Part shown: positions 18,619-26,772 of the stretch, one piece after another
Position numbering within the stretch: position 1 is the stretch's first letter
Layout: the number at the start of each line of letters is the position of its first letter
Origin: CBDFKS01 sp965248905
Lineage (GTDB): Bacteria > Chloroflexota > Dehalococcoidia > Lucifugimonadales > JAGWBF01
Direction of reading: 5' to 3'
Assembly (NCBI GenBank): GCA_965248905.1
Contig: CBDFKS010000007.1
Span: forward strand, 1,240,001 to 1,304,000
DNA length: 64,000 nucleotides
Notes under the pieces: generated by a model
Databases searched by the model: none
Told to the model about the DNA's origin: nothing
What the model saw: the letters and a program-made list of their open reading frames with translations, nothing else
Program-made: the position numbers and the translations under genes

Positions 18619-18966
18619 ATGACCACCAGCGATTGCATTTTTTGTAAGATACCCCGAGGCGAAGTAGAAGCTCAGATCGTCTACAGGGATGACCGGGCCT
18701 ACGTCATAAAGGACATAACTCCGCGAGCGCCTGTCCATCTACTGGTTATTCCCATACAGCACTTGGCGTCCCTGGCTTACGTTGGCCCCGGCCAGGAGCC
18801 AGCCATGGGCCATATCTTTACGGTGGCAGAGGAGATGGCACGCAGGGAGGGCATAACTTTGAGCGGCTACCGCCTTGTCATGAACCAGGGACCCGACGCC
18901 GAGCAGACCATCGAGCATGCCCATATGCATGTAATGGGCGGCAAGAAATTGGCGCCCCTGGGGTGA
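18619..18966 (+). CDS. HIT-family nucleotide hydrolase
   Basis: A 115-residue protein of the HINT/PKCI branch, which hydrolyses purine phosphoramidates and AMP conjugates. It begins DCIFCKIPRGEVEAQIVYRD (N-terminal CxxC) and ends with the His triad EHAHMHVMGG (HxHxH). The ATG follows CGAGGTGAT. The stop overlaps the yqeK start by one base, so the two are translated together. An older truncated copy lies at 14249. Confidence 0.93.
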   Translation: MTTSDCIFCKIPRGEVEAQIVYRDDRAYVIKDITPRAPVHLLVIPIQHLASLAYVGPGQEPAMGHIFTVAEEMARREGITLSGYRLVMNQGPDAEQTIEHAHMHVMGGKKLAPLG

Positions 18967-19541
18967 TGGAACCTGGCTTAGAGGAAGCAATCTCCAGTAG
19001 GCTGGCCACCCTACCGGCGGGACTGCGTCAGCATATATTTCGAGTGCAGGCTTTAGCCCTGGAGCTCGCCCAGCACCACGACATCGATGAGAATAAGGTG
19101 AAGCTGGGCGCTCTGGCCCATGACCTTGCCAGGGCCTTGAAGGGAGACCAACTGCTCCAAAAAGCTCATGAGTTGGGATTACCTATCGACCCTGTGGAGA
19201 CCCATGAGCCCATCCTACTCCACGGTCCTGTGGCCGCCGAGTTGCTACGGCGGGAAGATGGCCTAGAAGACCAGCAGGTATATGAGGCGGTGTACTGGCA
19301 CAGCACCGCCCACAAGGGAATTTCACCGGTCGCTCAGGTAATATTTCTGGCCGACAAGCTGGACCCTCAAAAAGCACATCGCTACCCATTCATACCGGAA
19401 CTGAAGGAACTTGCCATAGAGAGTCTCGACAAGGCAACCCTCGATTTTTTGAGCCGACAGCTCGAATCCCTTATTCATGAAGGCAGCACACTCCACCCCG
19501 TTTCAGTGGAGGCACGAAACCATCTGATTTTGCAGGCTTGA
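18966..19541 (+). CDS. yqeK: YqeK-type HD-domain hydrolase (symmetrical Ap4A hydrolase)
   Basis: A 191-residue HD-superfamily phosphohydrolase. Metal ligands: H in HIFRVQALALELAQHH, the HD pair in LGALAHDLARAL, H in ILLHGPVAAELL and YWHSTAHKGISP, and the D in LADKLDP. This pattern matches YqeK, which splits diadenosine tetraphosphate into two ADP. Coupling with a HIT enzyme, another dinucleotide or phosphoramidate hydrolase, makes sense. The ATG at 18966 is used because it overlaps the HIT stop (TGATG); a GTG at 18963 is the alternative. Confidence 0.88.
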   Translation: MEPGLEEAISSRLATLPAGLRQHIFRVQALALELAQHHDIDENKVKLGALAHDLARALKGDQLLQKAHELGLPIDPVETHEPILLHGPVAAELLRREDGLEDQQVYEAVYWHSTAHKGISPVAQVIFLADKLDPQKAHRYPFIPELKELAIESLDKATLDFLSRQLESLIHEGSTLHPVSVEARNHLILQA

Positions 19542-19668
19542 TGGCTAACTGAAGTGTGATCTATACGTGACTCGTTGACGATCATCGCCCAGGTTATGGG
19601 CACCGTGCATCCATTGATCTCTTAGAGACATCTTACTTGTTGACGTCCGGCTTGATAGAGGTGACAGA

Positions 19669-20001
19669 ATGAATATTGAGATGACTGATGAGGCCAGGAG
19701 CTGGGTCGAGTCCAAAGGCGGCACGGTCGTCGTGAACCTGATCTACTGGTCCACCTGAGCTGGGATTAACTTTGAGGTATCGGTAGATACCCGCATTGAC
19801 AGGATAAAGGACATGTCCCGTTACGAGACTAATAATCTAGAAGACATATCGCTCTTGGTATCGAAGGAGTTGTCCCAATACACCAGGCACCTGCGGCTAG
19901 ACCTGAGAAGATTTCTGTTCTTCTCTCGCTACCTCAGGGCCGACGCTGAGCTGTGGGATGGAGCCCACGTCGCCAAGGGTTTTCCACAAACCGGGGATTG
20001 A
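19669..20001 (+). CDS. Candidate selenoprotein of the HesB-like / CC-Se motif family (in-frame UGA at codon 30)
   Basis: An ATG preceded by AGAGGTGACAG opens a frame interrupted only by TGA at 19756-19758. It runs on to a stop at 20001, giving 110 residues. Before the UGA: TDEARSWVESKGGTVVVNL; after it: AGINFEVSVDTRIDRIKDMS, then LLVSKELSQYTRHLRLDLRRFLFF. This resembles the small HesB-like/CC-Se family, where a KGG beta hairpin leads to a cysteine or selenocysteine, followed by a Y-E-x-x-x-V-x-V-Y-V segment and a final L-x-L-R-R-F-L strand. Both halves fit. A hairpin with GGTA loop lies 23 nt after the UGA. The residue before the UGA is Thr, where some relatives have Cys or Gly. Alternative: a gene with one nonsense mutation. 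Confidence 0.7.
19759..19791 (+). promoter_or_regulatory. SECIS-like hairpin after the UGA of the CC-Se gene
   Basis: A perfect 6-bp stem (GGTATC at 19776-19781 with GATACC at 19786-19791) closes on the tetraloop GGTA. The loop starts 23 nt after the UGA and has G at the first two positions. That meets the general rules for bacterial SECIS elements: apical loop about 16-37 nt downstream, small loop with G near its start. The stem is short, so support is moderate. Confidence 0.55.
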
Positions 20002-20235
20002 CTGCAAGGACCCTTCCCGTATTGGCCGAGTCCGGGATTCAAGCCGCAGAAAGCCACATCCGCTGCCATCGAACACCAGTTCACGAAGCTGCAGGGTCGT
20101 TTTGTTAGCTTGATGGGAAGGTTGACGGCGTTCTTAAGTGAGACTACTGTGGCTCTCGTCGGAAAGGGTGAGGTGCTTGGCTCCAGGCAGCTTGTTATGG
20201 GGAATTCCGGTTTAGAGAAAGGCAGGGCCACTATC

Positions 20236-20889
20236 ATGTCAACCGACACACCCGAATTCTGGAACGAAATGTGGGCGGATATAGAAGACTGTGGCTCCGG
20301 CTCGGATAAGATTCTAGCTGATCAGGTCGAGCATCTGTCACCGGGACTCGCCCTGGACATCGGCTGCGGTACAGGCGGCAACGCGGTGTGGCTGGCCAAG
20401 AAGGGCTGGCAGGTAACGGCGGTGGACTACTCTGCGGTCGCCATCGAAAAGGGCAGGCGAATGGCCGCCGAACAAGGCGTGAACGTCGAATTCGCCGTGG
20501 CCGACGCCTCCACATACCAGCCCCAGGGCCATTACGACCTGGTAACGTGTTTCTACATTCAAATGTTCCCGCCGCAGCGGGCAAAGATGTTGGCCAACAT
20601 GTCAAAGGCGCTAGCTCCGGGAGGCACGTTGCTATTCGTCAGCCACGACAAGTCCGGGCCGCCCTCCGGCTGGTCGGAGGAAGACCTGTGGAGCCTCACA
20701 ACTCCCGAAGAGATCGTTGCCGAACTCCCTGAATTGCAAATCGAACAAGCCTTTGTTCTAAACCACGACATAGAAGGGTCCCATGCATCCCACATGCACG
20801 AGGACGGCTATGAACGCGAATTCCACGAAGCTCATGATTCCCACGGATCCAACAGCACTATCGTGAGGGCAAACCGGCCCGCGCATTAG
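20236..20889 (+). CDS. Class I SAM-dependent methyltransferase
   Basis: A 217-residue Rossmann-fold methyltransferase with motif I LDIGCGTGGNAVWLAKKG, motif II VTAVDYSAVAIEKGR and FAVADASTYQ, and motif IV YDLVTCFYIQMF. The closest match by pattern is the TehB/thiopurine-methyltransferase-like group, which often methylates small thiol, selenium or tellurium compounds, but the substrate is not proven. The C-terminus is rich in His (SHASHMHEDGYEREFHEAHDSHG), unusual and possibly metal binding. The start ATG 20236 is preferred by domain length; an upstream ATG at 20110 would add an unrelated 42 residues. Confidence 0.85.
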   Translation: MSTDTPEFWNEMWADIEDCGSGSDKILADQVEHLSPGLALDIGCGTGGNAVWLAKKGWQVTAVDYSAVAIEKGRRMAAEQGVNVEFAVADASTYQPQGHYDLVTCFYIQMFPPQRAKMLANMSKALAPGGTLLFVSHDKSGPPSGWSEEDLWSLTTPEEIVAELPELQIEQAFVLNHDIEGSHASHMHEDGYEREFHEAHDSHGSNSTIVRANRPAH

Positions 20890-21029
20890 GGTTGTGCCTT
20901 CTCCTCACCGGATGGCATGTAGCTCTTCCTCTTTAAGAGGTCCTCAAGGTTGCCTACCGTTGCTACTACCGCCCCGATTGATTAAAGTAACGTGAGTTAC
21001 CCATCAGATTACAGAAAGGCGGTCCACGC

Positions 21030-21998
21030 ATGGAGTACAGTCGACTGGGGAGAACCGGACTCCGCGTTTCGCGGGTGGGATTTGGAGGCGGCGGTATCGG
21101 GCAGGAATGGGGCCCCACCACGGAACAGGAGTCGATACGGGCGGTCCATCGAGCCCTGGACCTGGGGATTAACTTCTTCGACGTTGCCCCCGTTTACGGC
21201 AACGGAAAGGCCGAAGAGGTCATAGGCAAGGCACTCCAAGGACGCAGCCATTTGTCCATAGTGGCGACCAAGGTACGTCTAAAGGAACACGAGATGGATG
21301 ATATCGGAGGTGCGGTCACTCGGTCCGTGGACGCCAGCCTTCGACGCCTGAAAATGGACGCCGTGGACGTGCTTCACATTCACAACGTTTTTACCGAACG
21401 GCGTGGGGAGGCCGAAGAGTCCATATCCGCCGACGACGCGCTGGGCCCTGTGCTTGAGGCATATAAAAGCGTCCAGAGAGCGGGCAAGACCAAGTACATC
21501 GGCGTATCAGCCTGGTTTCCCCACATTCCTTCCATGAAAAGGATTATAGAGAGCGGCCAGTTCGACACGGTGCTGGCCTATTACAACCTACTGAACTGGA
21601 GCGCCCAGGGGCCTACTCCACCAGGAGCAAACGTTTTCGACAACGGCCAGATAATCCCTCTGGCAAGGTCCCTGGGCATGGGAGTCATAGGAATCCAGTC
21701 CCACGGAGCCGGTGCCCTTAGCCAGCAGATTGACCGCGATGTGCCTCCGGACAGCCCCCTGGCGCAGAGCGTGGCCAGGACAAAGAGCCTTGGTTTCCTT
21801 CTGGAGGGGCCCATACGCACCCTATCCCAGGCAGCAATGATCTTTTGCCTCATGAACGAAGACATCCACACCACCGTTCCAGGGGTGAAGAACCCCGCGG
21901 AGATCGAGGAGAATGCAGGTTGCATAGACCTGCCGCCTATCCCTCAGAACCATCTAGATCGCCTGCGAGAGCTATACGCAAAGGATTTTCGAGAATAA
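21030..21998 (+). CDS. Aldo/keto reductase
   Basis: A 322-residue TIM-barrel NADPH oxidoreductase: N-terminal MEYSRLGRTGLRVSRVGFGG, catalytic D51 and Y56 in NFFDVAPVYGNG, K81 in VATKVRL, and H116 or H118 in DVLHIHNV. It belongs to the group of plant-type or sugar/aldehyde-reducing enzymes such as the L-glyceraldehyde or galactose dehydrogenase-like branch. ATG follows AGAAAGGCGGTCC. It converges on the mutM-like gene across a shared stem-loop. Confidence 0.92.
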   Translation: MEYSRLGRTGLRVSRVGFGGGGIGQEWGPTTEQESIRAVHRALDLGINFFDVAPVYGNGKAEEVIGKALQGRSHLSIVATKVRLKEHEMDDIGGAVTRSVDASLRRLKMDAVDVLHIHNVFTERRGEAEESISADDALGPVLEAYKSVQRAGKTKYIGVSAWFPHIPSMKRIIESGQFDTVLAYYNLLNWSAQGPTPPGANVFDNGQIIPLARSLGMGVIGIQSHGAGALSQQIDRDVPPDSPLAQSVARTKSLGFLLEGPIRTLSQAAMIFCLMNEDIHTTVPGVKNPAEIEENAGCIDLPPIPQNHLDRLRELYAKDFRE

Positions 21999-22057
21999 GC
22001 GAGGAGTGAACACGCCAAAAAATATGCTAATCCTCCGTCTAAAAGCAGAGGTATACA

Positions 22058-22081
22058 TACCACAGCCTTTAGGCTGTGGTA
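22058..22081. terminator. Bidirectional stem-loop between aldo/keto reductase and mutM-like genes
   Basis: A perfect 10-bp stem (left arm TACCACAGCC) with loop TTTA lies between two convergent genes, 60 bp after one stop and 27 bp before the other. The right side is followed by ctttaag and no long T run. Confidence 0.65.
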
Positions 22082-22107
22082 CCTTAAGAAAGCTCCACTA
22101 AAGGCTT

Positions 22108-22930
22108 TTAGTTTTTGATGAGCATTCCCGGCTGGCAATGCCGGCAGTAGCTGGTAATTCGCTGATTAGAGGTGATCTGGCTGATATTACCGCCGCAGGA
22201 AGGGCAAGGCTGACCTCCTTTTCTGTGTACCTTCAGAAAGTCACGAATCTTGACGTGGATGTCCTCGCCCACCCGGCGTCGTAGCACCGCCATAGCCTCC
22301 TCCACTACCACGCGACTCTGTTTGTGGAGCCGCTCTATCTCGTCGGAACTCAGCGTCCTGGACTTGCGAAAGGGAGAGAGCCCGGCCGCGAACAGTATCT
22401 CGTCAGAATAGGCGTTACCGATCCCCGACATTAAGCTGCCTCTGGTGAGAATACCCTTTATCTCCCCATGAAACCTCTTTAATCGAGCCTGGAACTCTTC
22501 TATAGAGAGACCGTCCAACACGTCGGGGCCCTGCTCGTGTAGACGGGGCACCTGGGACATCTGGTCTCCACTAACGTAGTACACCATCCCCATCTGCCGG
22601 TCATCCAGATACCGAAGCTCCTGTCCTCCTTCCAAGCTCAAGGTCAGGCAGGTTCTCTTTTGCGTTTGCTCTTGGGCCTGGCAGAGCTGCAGAACCCCCG
22701 TCAGCATCGGATTGATAACCAGGTGCCGGTCCTCCGACAGCTCGATAAGGAGGAACTTGCCCCGCCCGGCGAACAATGTCGAACGTCCGGTTTTTTATAT
22801 CAACACAAAATTCCCCAGCCAGGGACCGCAGCACAGTAGGTTTTAAGACAGCGGCTCCGTCGATTCTGCTGCCACTTACCCTTTGGTTGAGGAAGTCCTT
22901 TATGACCTCCAGATCGGGCGCTTCAGGCAT
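22108..22930 (-). pseudogene. Formamidopyrimidine-DNA glycosylase (Fpg/MutM)-like gene with one frameshift
   Basis: The N-terminal part starts at ATG 22930 (MPEAPDLEVIKDFLNQ, after AGGAGAGG), including the conserved catalytic Pro after the initiator Met. The C-terminal part continues as GKFLLIELSEDRHLVINPML in another frame, with the H2TH region IGNAYSDEILFAAGLSPF and the zinc finger PCPSCGG ... YCRHCQPG. The two parts join at RRAG-KFLL if one G is removed from the four-base run at 22760-22763. So either the gene is freshly broken or the assembly has one extra base. Intact, it would excise oxidised purines. Confidence 0.88.
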
Positions 22931-23138
22931 AACCTCTCCTTTAACTCTACTATGCATTTGCACTCAACCGCTGTCAACTCGAAATATTACGGCGAATCTA
23001 ATCCTGACTGGGACGATTTCTGCCGGCATATGCTATTGACAGGGCCGTTACCCTTTTGGTAATGTGAGTCCAATCTGTTACAGAGCCGGTTTTGCTTTCA
23101 CAGCTAGCCGAGACTCAGAAAAGGTTGGAGGGATGTTT

Positions 23139-24947
23139 ATGGAGTACTCTAAGTTGCTCAAACGAAGGTATTTGGCCTTCGTACCTCTTTTTGTGGTGTT
23201 AATCTTGATGCTGGCCTGCGGCGACGACGCCACCCCTGTGCCCCAGGTCATCGAAACAGTGAAAGAGGTACCGGTCGAGGTAGTCAAAGAGGTACCCGTT
23301 GAAGTAATTAAAGAGGTACCCGTTGAAGTAATTAAAGAAGTGCCGGTCACTGTCGTAGCCGAGGTCATTAAAGAGGTAGAGGTACCAGTAATGGCCAAAG
23401 AGACAACGCGGCTACGGTTCGTTACCGAAGCGCCATGGATCGAGACCCTTCTCGCATGGACATCCGGGAGCTGGGGTGTGAACCTGGTGGCCAGGAACCA
23501 CGTAGACCACATGGTCCATATTAACAACCGCACGGGCAAGCTGGAAGCCGGCCTGGCTACGAAGTGGGAGATGACCAGCCCCGACGCCAAGCAGTGGAAA
23601 TACGAGCTCAGAAAAGGAGTCTCATTCTCCCACGGCTATGGCGAGTTTACCTCCAAGGACGTCCGCCAGTTGGTGGACTTCAACACCGAGGAAGGTGCTT
23701 ACGATGCCGGAAAGTTCGGCGCCTATTTCGGCGCCACCAATCAGGCCAAAAACCAGAGTGTTCGAATCATCGATGACTACACCGTAGAGTTTAACATCAG
23801 AATTAACGACCCTGATTTCGATTTCCTGACAAGCCTCGCCCGCTGGGGAATCCATAGCAAGGCCCAGTTCGAGGCGATAGGAGTCGAGGGCATGCAGAAA
23901 GAACCTGCCGGCACGGGCCCTTGGAAGTTCAAAAGCCACACCCCTGGGTTCGGGCTGAACTGGGAAGGAAAGAAAGACCATTATCGGAAGTCCCCGGACT
24001 TCGACGAGTTGAACCTGATCCTTGTGCCCGAGGCCGCTACCCGCTACGCCATGCTCAGGGCCGGAGAGGTAACCATGGTGGAGATCCCTAGGGAGCTCCA
24101 CGCCGATGCGGTCAGCAACGGTTTCGGCATTCTCAGCTCCCTCAATCCTGCCCTCCAGAGCGCTATCATGTTCGGCGGCAATTACCGAAAGGACACCCCT
24201 GAGTACGATCCCACAGCTCCACTTACCAATGTTAAGGTGAGGGAGGCCCTCAACCGGGCCATAGACCGGGACCTGCTCCATAAGGAGATCTTCAAAGGCG
24301 TGGGTTGGCCTCAAAAGCTCTGGATATACCATGATGGTCTGGACCCCTGGAACCCCGAATGGGATGCGAAATTCGACGAGATGTATGGCTACAACCCTGA
24401 GCGCGCCAGGGAGCTAATCAAGGAAGCAGGCTATCCCAACGGTTTCGACTTTGACCTTATGTCCTACACATTGACTGGTTTCCCTGAAATGGCACAGATT
24501 ACGGAATACCTCTTTAATGCCTACAGGGACATCGGTCTCAACCCTAAAGTAACTGAACTCGAGTTCGCGCGTATATTCCCGAAGGCGAGAAACCGCGAGC
24601 TACATAACATGGTGTTCGTTAACAAGACCAGTTGGGAACCGGTCTTCTGGACCGTAACCATCTACAACACCAGCCCTGCGGTTGAATGCTGTCACATTTT
24701 CCATTCTTACGAGAATGAGAGGATAGACGACCTGTACAATCAGCTGTTGCAATCACCCGACAAGGCCGAACGCTCCCGCTTACTGCTGGAGATAGGCAAC
24801 ATCAAGTACAACAACTACGATGCAGCCCCGCTGTTCTGGCTACCGGGTCAGGTCGTGGTTGACCGGTCACAGATCAAGGGATGGGAATGGTCAGGCCGGG
24901 TAGACTCGGTCCACAGTCAGTTCGAATATGTAGAGGCGGCTGGTTAA
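23139..24947 (+). CDS. ABC transporter substrate-binding lipoprotein (oligopeptide/nickel type, SBP_bac_5)
   Basis: A 602-residue periplasm-facing lipoprotein. Signal and lipobox LILMLACGDD, then a linker of five KEVPVEV-type octad repeats (residues about 28-70), then the binding domain (RFVTEAPWIETLLAW, KWEMTSPDAKQWKYELRKGVSFSHG, VREALNRAIDRDLL). The family binds oligopeptides, nickel chelates or other small molecules. The ATG at 23139 is preferred because GGAGGG lies six bases before it; an ATG at 23133 overlaps that site. No permease or ATPase genes follow; an IS630 element comes next, so this is an orphan binding protein here. Confidence 0.93.
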   Translation: MEYSKLLKRRYLAFVPLFVVLILMLACGDDATPVPQVIETVKEVPVEVVKEVPVEVIKEVPVEVIKEVPVTVVAEVIKEVEVPVMAKETTRLRFVTEAPWIETLLAWTSGSWGVNLVARNHVDHMVHINNRTGKLEAGLATKWEMTSPDAKQWKYELRKGVSFSHGYGEFTSKDVRQLVDFNTEEGAYDAGKFGAYFGATNQAKNQSVRIIDDYTVEFNIRINDPDFDFLTSLARWGIHSKAQFEAIGVEGMQKEPAGTGPWKFKSHTPGFGLNWEGKKDHYRKSPDFDELNLILVPEAATRYAMLRAGEVTMVEIPRELHADAVSNGFGILSSLNPALQSAIMFGGNYRKDTPEYDPTAPLTNVKVREALNRAIDRDLLHKEIFKGVGWPQKLWIYHDGLDPWNPEWDAKFDEMYGYNPERARELIKEAGYPNGFDFDLMSYTLTGFPEMAQITEYLFNAYRDIGLNPKVTELEFARIFPKARNRELHNMVFVNKTSWEPVFWTVTIYNTSPAVECCHIFHSYENERIDDLYNQLLQSPDKAERSRLLLEIGNIKYNNYDAAPLFWLPGQVVVDRSQIKGWEWSGRVDSVHSQFEYVEAAG

Positions 24948-25017
24948 CAGCGCTTGCCCACACGACAGATCTAGCTTCTACTAGACAACTTTAACCGAAG
25001 CTGGACGATAGATAAAA

Positions 25018-25049
25018 GAAGAGAGTCAGCCAATTGGCTGACTCTCTTC
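25018..25049 (+). terminator. Perfect palindromic terminator after the substrate-binding gene
   Basis: A 14-bp perfect inverted repeat (left arm GAAGAGAGTCAGCC) with an AATT centre, 70 bp after the stop at 24947. The IS630 copy at 25060 begins only 10 bp past it, a common place for IS elements to land. Confidence 0.8.
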
Positions 25050-25151
25050 ACTGTTCCTAGTACTCAGTCAACTCGGTTTTGGTAATTGTTTAAGAAAACG
25101 TCTAAGGTTGCTACCCTTTTTTAGGAGTGTTGACGTAGGAGGGTGGCAGCC

Positions 25152-25622
25152 ATGGGACGAGAACGGTATGTGGTCCGGTTGGAAAGGGAAGAACGAGACC
25201 AGTTGGAACGACTGATTCGCGGGGGAAAGAGCCCAGCGCGAAAGGTTGCCCGGGCCCGTATTCTGCTAAAGGCAGATACGGGCTGGGGGGTGATGCGCAT
25301 CGTGGAGGCGCTGGACACGTCTGCGGGTACGGTGTGCCGTACCAAGCGGCGGTACCTGGAGGGAGGACTGAAGCGGGCCTTGGAGGAAGATCCTCGGCCA
25401 GGACATCCGACCAAACTGGATGAGCGGGGGGAAGCGCACCTGATTGCCCTGGCGTGCAGCGAGGCCCCCCCAGGCCATGACCACTGGACCCTGCGGCTCC
25501 TGGCAAACAAGGTGGTGGAGTTGGGGCTGGCGCCCTCCATGTCCCACGAGGGAATTCGCAAGCGGTTGAAAAAAACAGTCTCAAGCCGTGGCAGAAGAAG
25601 GAGTGGTGTATTCCCCAGGTGA
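25152..25622 (+). CDS. IS630 transposase, ORF A (copy 2)
   Basis: Identical to ORF A of copy 1, with the same A7 slippery run at 25569-25575 leading by -1 frameshift into ORF B. Confidence 0.9.
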   Translation: MGRERYVVRLEREERDQLERLIRGGKSPARKVARARILLKADTGWGVMRIVEALDTSAGTVCRTKRRYLEGGLKRALEEDPRPGHPTKLDERGEAHLIALACSEAPPGHDHWTLRLLANKVVELGLAPSMSHEGIRKRLKKTVSSRGRRRSGVFPR

Positions 25623-26266
25623 GCGCCGAGTTTGTGGCGTGTATGGAGGATGTGCTGGACCTTTACGCGGAACCCTATGACCCAGAGCGCCCGGTGGTCT
25701 GTTTCGACGAGACCTCCAAGCAGTTGCTGGCGGAAAAGAGGTCTCCGATCCCGCCCAAGCCGGCACGACGGGAGCGATACGATTACGAGTACCAGCGCAA
25801 TGGCACCCGAAACCTGTTCATGCTGTGCGAGCCCCTGGCGGGCTGGAGGCATGTGGCAGTGACCGAACGTCGTACCATGGTGGACTTCGCTAAGCAGATG
25901 CGGTGGCTGGCCGATGAAGCTTACCCAGCGTCCGAGAAGATCCGGGTGGTGCTGGACAACCTCAACACCCACAAACCAGCTTCCCTCTACGAAACCTTCG
26001 AGCCCAAGGAGGCTAGGCGAATACGCAAACGCTTGGAGTTTCACTACACTCCCAAGCACGGTAGTTGGCTCAACATGGCAGAGATCGAGTTCAGTGTCTT
26101 GGCCAGGCGAGTCCTGCGCCGGCGTATTGCCGATGAAGAGACTTTGAGTGGCGAGATCGCGGCCCTGGAGGCAGAACGAAACCAAGCCGGAGCAACCATT
26201 GACTGGAGATTCTCCACTGTGGACGCCCGAGTCAAGCTTCACCATCTCTATCCTGCCAACAATTAG
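25619..26266 (+). CDS. IS630 transposase, ORF B (copy 2)
   Basis: Identical to ORF B of copy 1, with the complete DDE core (PVVCFDE, VVLDNLNTHKP, SWLNMAEIEFSVL). Both copies thus encode the same potentially active enzyme. Confidence 0.92.
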   Translation: MSAEFVACMEDVLDLYAEPYDPERPVVCFDETSKQLLAEKRSPIPPKPARRERYDYEYQRNGTRNLFMLCEPLAGWRHVAVTERRTMVDFAKQMRWLADEAYPASEKIRVVLDNLNTHKPASLYETFEPKEARRIRKRLEFHYTPKHGSWLNMAEIEFSVLARRVLRRRIADEETLSGEIAALEAERNQAGATIDWRFSTVDARVKLHHLYPANN

Positions 26267-26319
26267 GTTGACTGAGTACTAGCTTTTTGGGAGGGCCTAT
26301 AAATACACCCCAGCGGTCA

Positions 26320-26721
26320 CTACTCCATCACATGCAGTTGGCCTATTCGCAGTTCATCTATTTCTCCATCTGGCTGGAACACAATCCAGTGCTGTCCAGT
26401 TCCCAGGGCTGATACCCTCCCGAAGGCGGACGGCGCTCGAAGAAACGCAGTAAAGGTTATAGTCGCGGCCTTCCCAGGTTCCACGTCCGTACCGACATTG
26501 TAATCTGTGACTCGAAACTTACCCCTCTCGTCCGTCTGTATGTTGAGGGTAAGGTCGGCGCCCTTTTCCACAGCAACAATCTCCGGGGCCAGGGTCCTGT
26601 TTTCTACCCGAACATCCATTACAACTTCCTTGGCACCTCCGCCACAACCTGCTGCAATGAGGGCTAGCAGTACGGCGCCCGAGACGACGATGGATTTTAA
26701 CGACAACATATTGGCTAACAT
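26320..26721 (-). CDS. Small lipoprotein with cupredoxin-like fold
   Basis: A 133-residue lipoprotein: lipobox LLALIAAGCGGG, then beta strands DVRVENRTLAPEIVAVEKG and LTLNIQTDERGKFRVTDYNV, typical of a cupredoxin-like Greek-key fold. The usual Cys/His copper ligands are not evident. The ATG at 26721 is preferred over 26742 because GGAGGG sits eight bases upstream. A paralogue lies directly upstream on the same strand at 26773-27162, about 45 percent identical by eye. Confidence 0.78.
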   Translation of the reverse strand: MLANMLSLKSIVVSGAVLLALIAAGCGGGAKEVVMDVRVENRTLAPEIVAVEKGADLTLNIQTDERGKFRVTDYNVGTDVEPGKAATITFTAFLRAPSAFGRVSALGTGQHWIVFQPDGEIDELRIGQLHVME

Positions 26722-26772
26722 ACTCGAATCCCTCCAGCACATATGAGAATACGTTCCTAAGACTCAACCCTA

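Larger units (their letters stand above)
25060..26279 (+). mobile_element. IS630-family insertion sequence, copy 2
   Basis: Same 1220-bp element as copy 1 with a constant offset of 9939 bp and no difference that I can see, flanked by TA at 25058-25059 and 26280-26281. It sits between the terminator of the binding-protein gene and the convergent lipoprotein gene, so it breaks no gene. Confidence 0.95.

Noticed and set aside
23250..23400. Repeats that could look like a CRISPR or tandem array
   Set aside because: They are in-frame coding repeats of the KEVPVEV linker with no spacers.
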